NCBI RefSeq assembly: GCF_000364705.1
Contig: NZ_AQOH01000202.1
Coordinates: 1-63,517, forward strand
Direction of reading: 5' to 3'
DNA: 63,517 nt
Source of the DNA: Pseudomonas fuscovaginae SE-1
GTDB taxonomy: Bacteria > Pseudomonadota > Gammaproteobacteria > Pseudomonadales > Pseudomonadaceae
Shown: positions 61,890 through 63,517 of the stretch, piece by piece
Layout of the letters: the number at the start of each line of letters is the position of its first letter
How positions within the stretch are numbered: the first letter of the stretch is position 1
Notes under the pieces: generated by a model
Told to the model about the DNA's origin: nothing
The model's database searches: none
The model's input: only the letters and a program-made list of their open reading frames with translations
Made by a program: the position numbers and the translations under genes

Positions 61890-62444
61890 GTGAACAAGTC
61901 GTTGCTGGTGGGAGCGGTGCTGGGTGCTGTCGGTGTCACCGCCGGAGGTGCTGTTGCGACCTACAGCATGGTGAAGAGCGGCCCTGAGTATGCGCAAGTG
62001 TTGGCGGTCGAACCGGTGAAAACCCAAGTGAAGACGCCACGCGAAGTCTGTAAGGATGTTGCCGTGACCCGGCAGAAACCGGTGCAGGACGAGCATCGTC
62101 TGGCCGGTACCGCGATCGGTGCGGTCGGCGGCGGTCTGCTCGGCAGTCTGGTGGGGAATGGTCGTGGCAAGACCCTGGCGACCGTGGTCGGCGCCGTGGG
62201 TGGCGGTTATGCGGGGAACAAGGTGCAGGAGGGCATGCAGGAGCGTGACACCTATACCACGACCCAGACCCGTTGCAACACGGTCAACGACATCAGTGAC
62301 AAGATCGTCGGCTATGACGTACGTTACCAGCTCGACGGCAAGGAGGGTCGGGTGCGCATGGATCGTGATCCGGGCAACCAGATCCCGGTGGACAAGGAGG
62401 GTCGCCTGATCCTGAGTCAGGCGCCAGCGCAGCCGGGCCAGTAA
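61890..62444 (+). CDS. Glycine-zipper 2TM protein
   Basis: A 184-residue protein with an N-terminal hydrophobic, glycine-rich segment (NKSLLVGAVLGAVGVTAGG) that may anchor it, and a glycine-zipper pair near residues 75-112 (GTAIGAVGGGLLGSLVGNG and VVGAVGGGYAGNKVQEGM), as in the SlyB/Rick_17kDa surface-antigen-like family. It probably sits in the cell envelope; no lipobox is seen. The GTG at 61890 is the start because AGGAGG lies 6 bp upstream; longer frames begin upstream of that ribosome-binding site. Confidence 0.85.
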   Translation: MNKSLLVGAVLGAVGVTAGGAVATYSMVKSGPEYAQVLAVEPVKTQVKTPREVCKDVAVTRQKPVQDEHRLAGTAIGAVGGGLLGSLVGNGRGKTLATVVGAVGGGYAGNKVQEGMQERDTYTTTQTRCNTVNDISDKIVGYDVRYQLDGKEGRVRMDRDPGNQIPVDKEGRLILSQAPAQPGQ

Positions 62445-62452
62445 TCGCAGGC

Positions 62453-62482
62453 ACAAAAAAAGCACCCCTCGGGGTGCTTTTT
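62453..62482. terminator. Bidirectional terminator glycine-zipper gene / suhB
   Basis: AAAAGCACCCC-TC-GGGGTGCTTTT is a perfect 11-bp stem flanked by A7 and T6, between the convergent stops at 62444 and 62496. Confidence 0.92.
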
Positions 62483-62495
62483 TCGTTCGGGCGTC

Positions 62496-63311
62496 TTAGC
62501 GTTTCAGCGAAGCCGGCAGGTGCGGCTGGATGGCTGTCAGTACAGCCTTGAAGCACTTGGTGTTACCGGCAACGATGTGGCCTTTCTCGAGGAAGTCGTG
62601 ACCGCCGGTGAAATCGCTCACCAGGCCGCCTGCTTCCTGGATCAGCAGCGCGCCTGCAGCCATGTCCCACTCGGACAGGCCCGATTCCCAGAACGCATCG
62701 AAACGGCCGGCGGCCACGTAGGCCAGGTCCAGGGCGGCGGAGCCGGCGCGGCGGATGCCGGCGGTCTGGCCGACCAGGGCGCGGAACATGCCCAGGTAGT
62801 TGTCCAGGTTGTCCATCTGGTCGTCACGGAACGGGAAGCCGGTGCCCAGCAGGGCGCCGTCGAGGCTGGTGCGTGGGCTGACGCGCAGGCGGCGGCCGTT
62901 CAGTTGGGCGCCACGGCCACGGCTGGCGGTGAATTCTTCCTGGCGAACCGGGTCCAGGACCACGGCGTGCTCCAGGCGGCCGCGGTATTTGCAGGCAATG
63001 CTGACCGAAAAGTGTGGAATGCCACGCAGGAAGTTGGTGGTGCCATCGAGTGGGTCGATGATCCACAGGTAGTCTTCGCCTTCGCCGCTGCCGGCGTGGA
63101 AGCCGGTTTCTTCGCCGCGGATGGCGTGGGTCGGATACGCCTTGCGCAGTGCGTCGATGATCTTCTGCTCGGCGGCGCGATCGACCTCGGACACGTAGTC
63201 CTTGGCGTCTTTTTCGTCGACCTTGATGCTATCCAGGCGCTCGATGGAGCGGAAGATCAGTTCACTGGCGGCGCGGGCGGCGCGCAGCGCGATATTCAGC
63301 ATGGGCTGCAT
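62496..63311 (-). CDS. suhB: Inositol-1-monophosphatase family protein SuhB
   Basis: A 271-residue enzyme of the inositol monophosphatase family. The metal-binding motifs are GEETGF, WIIDPLDGTTNFLRGIPHF and the C-terminal SEWDMAAGALLIQEAGG. SuhB also binds RNA polymerase and Nus factors in rRNA antitermination in E. coli, and in P. aeruginosa it affects virulence regulation. The start at 63311 (MQPMLNIALRAA) has AGGTGA 7 bp upstream; an ATG two codons earlier is too close to it. It is divergent from trmJ, the conserved arrangement. Confidence 0.96.
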   Translation of the reverse strand: MQPMLNIALRAARAASELIFRSIERLDSIKVDEKDAKDYVSEVDRAAEQKIIDALRKAYPTHAIRGEETGFHAGSGEGEDYLWIIDPLDGTTNFLRGIPHFSVSIACKYRGRLEHAVVLDPVRQEEFTASRGRGAQLNGRRLRVSPRTSLDGALLGTGFPFRDDQMDNLDNYLGMFRALVGQTAGIRRAGSAALDLAYVAAGRFDAFWESGLSEWDMAAGALLIQEAGGLVSDFTGGHDFLEKGHIVAGNTKCFKAVLTAIQPHLPASLKR

Positions 63312-63456
63312 GGACATTTCACCTAGAGTGTTAAAGAAAGCCGAACATTCTAACAGAAAAGTCTTGTCGGTGAAGGACGACATTCGGTTTCGTGGCGCAA
63401 ACCCCAGTGCTTCTGTAAGATTTGCTCCCCTTTGCCTTGTCCGAGAGCGCCGCGCC

Positions 63457-63517
63457 GTGCTGCAAAATATTCGTATCGTCCTGGTCAATACCAGTCATCC
63501 GGGCAATATCGGCGGGG
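63457..63517 (+). CDS. trmJ: tRNA (cytidine/uridine-2'-O-)-methyltransferase TrmJ, N-terminal start only
   Basis: Only the first 20 codons are in the window: GTG start, then LQNIRIVLVNTSHPGNIGG. This is the characteristic N-terminus of the SPOUT methyltransferase TrmJ, which methylates position 32 of several tRNAs. Its divergence from suhB matches the usual Pseudomonas order. Confidence 0.88.
   Translation, partial: MLQNIRIVLVNTSHPGNIGG

Overview
The window is a high-GC stretch of a Pseudomonas chromosome, most likely from the P. fluorescens group. This is inferred from gene content and order: cyoABCDE, norR-hmp, queA-tgt-yajC-secDF-suhB-trmJ, Wss-type cellulose genes, REP elements and Gac/Rsm-type sRNAs. 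No insertion sequence, prophage, CRISPR array or plasmid gene was seen. About 55 genes can be supported.

Positions 1-8425 hold the end of an aerotaxis-type receptor, a YkgJ-type cysteine-cluster protein, a small exported protein, a GNAT acetyltransferase, cheV, the divergent NO-detoxification pair norR/hmp with visible GT-N7-AC operator candidates, and dsbB. Positions 8426-13232 hold the cytochrome bo3 oxidase operon cyoABCDE. Positions 13233-21465 hold a second chemoreceptor, a DedA protein, an AraC regulator, an exported alpha/beta hydrolase, a LysR regulator, a class-III aminotransferase and an unrecognised 234-aa protein. Two paralogous RsmX-like sRNAs (13429-13539 and 20544-20656) lie about 7 kb apart and share an upstream activator-like box at identical spacing.

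Positions 21816-36645 are one long, tightly overlapped operon for acetylated cellulose: bcsQ (fused to a possible BcsR-like N-terminus), bcsA, bcsB, bcsZ, bcsC, then wssF, wssG, wssH and wssI. The products make, thread, trim, export and O-acetylate the polymer. The second MinD-like gene (wssJ) of the P. fluorescens SBW25 operon is not found downstream. The Rsm-type sRNAs beside it suggest, but do not prove, Gac/Rsm input.

Positions 36663-44149 hold a Tat-exported PhoD-like phosphatase divergent from a self-contained TonB system in the order exbD-tonB-receptor-exbB-phospholipase D-like. A REPIN-like inverted repeat lies inside it, and the divergent promoter carries several dyads. An AAT-family permease, a DeoR regulator and an orphan CrtZ-like hydroxylase follow. 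The soluble NAD-dependent formate dehydrogenase fdsGBAD lies on the minus strand at 47486-52624, without fdsC.

Positions 53057-56055 are the most accessory-looking part: a lipoprotein, a strong bidirectional terminator, a 16-bp direct repeat pair, a large RNA-like stem structure followed by a 33-aa ORF with a hairpin over its ribosome-binding site, a frameshifted winged-helix gene remnant, a DUF3077-like gene, a REP and an unknown helical protein. From tRNA-Leu(CAA) onward the window returns to conserved housekeeping genes: queA-tgt, yajC-secD-secF, a glycine-zipper protein, suhB and the start of trmJ.
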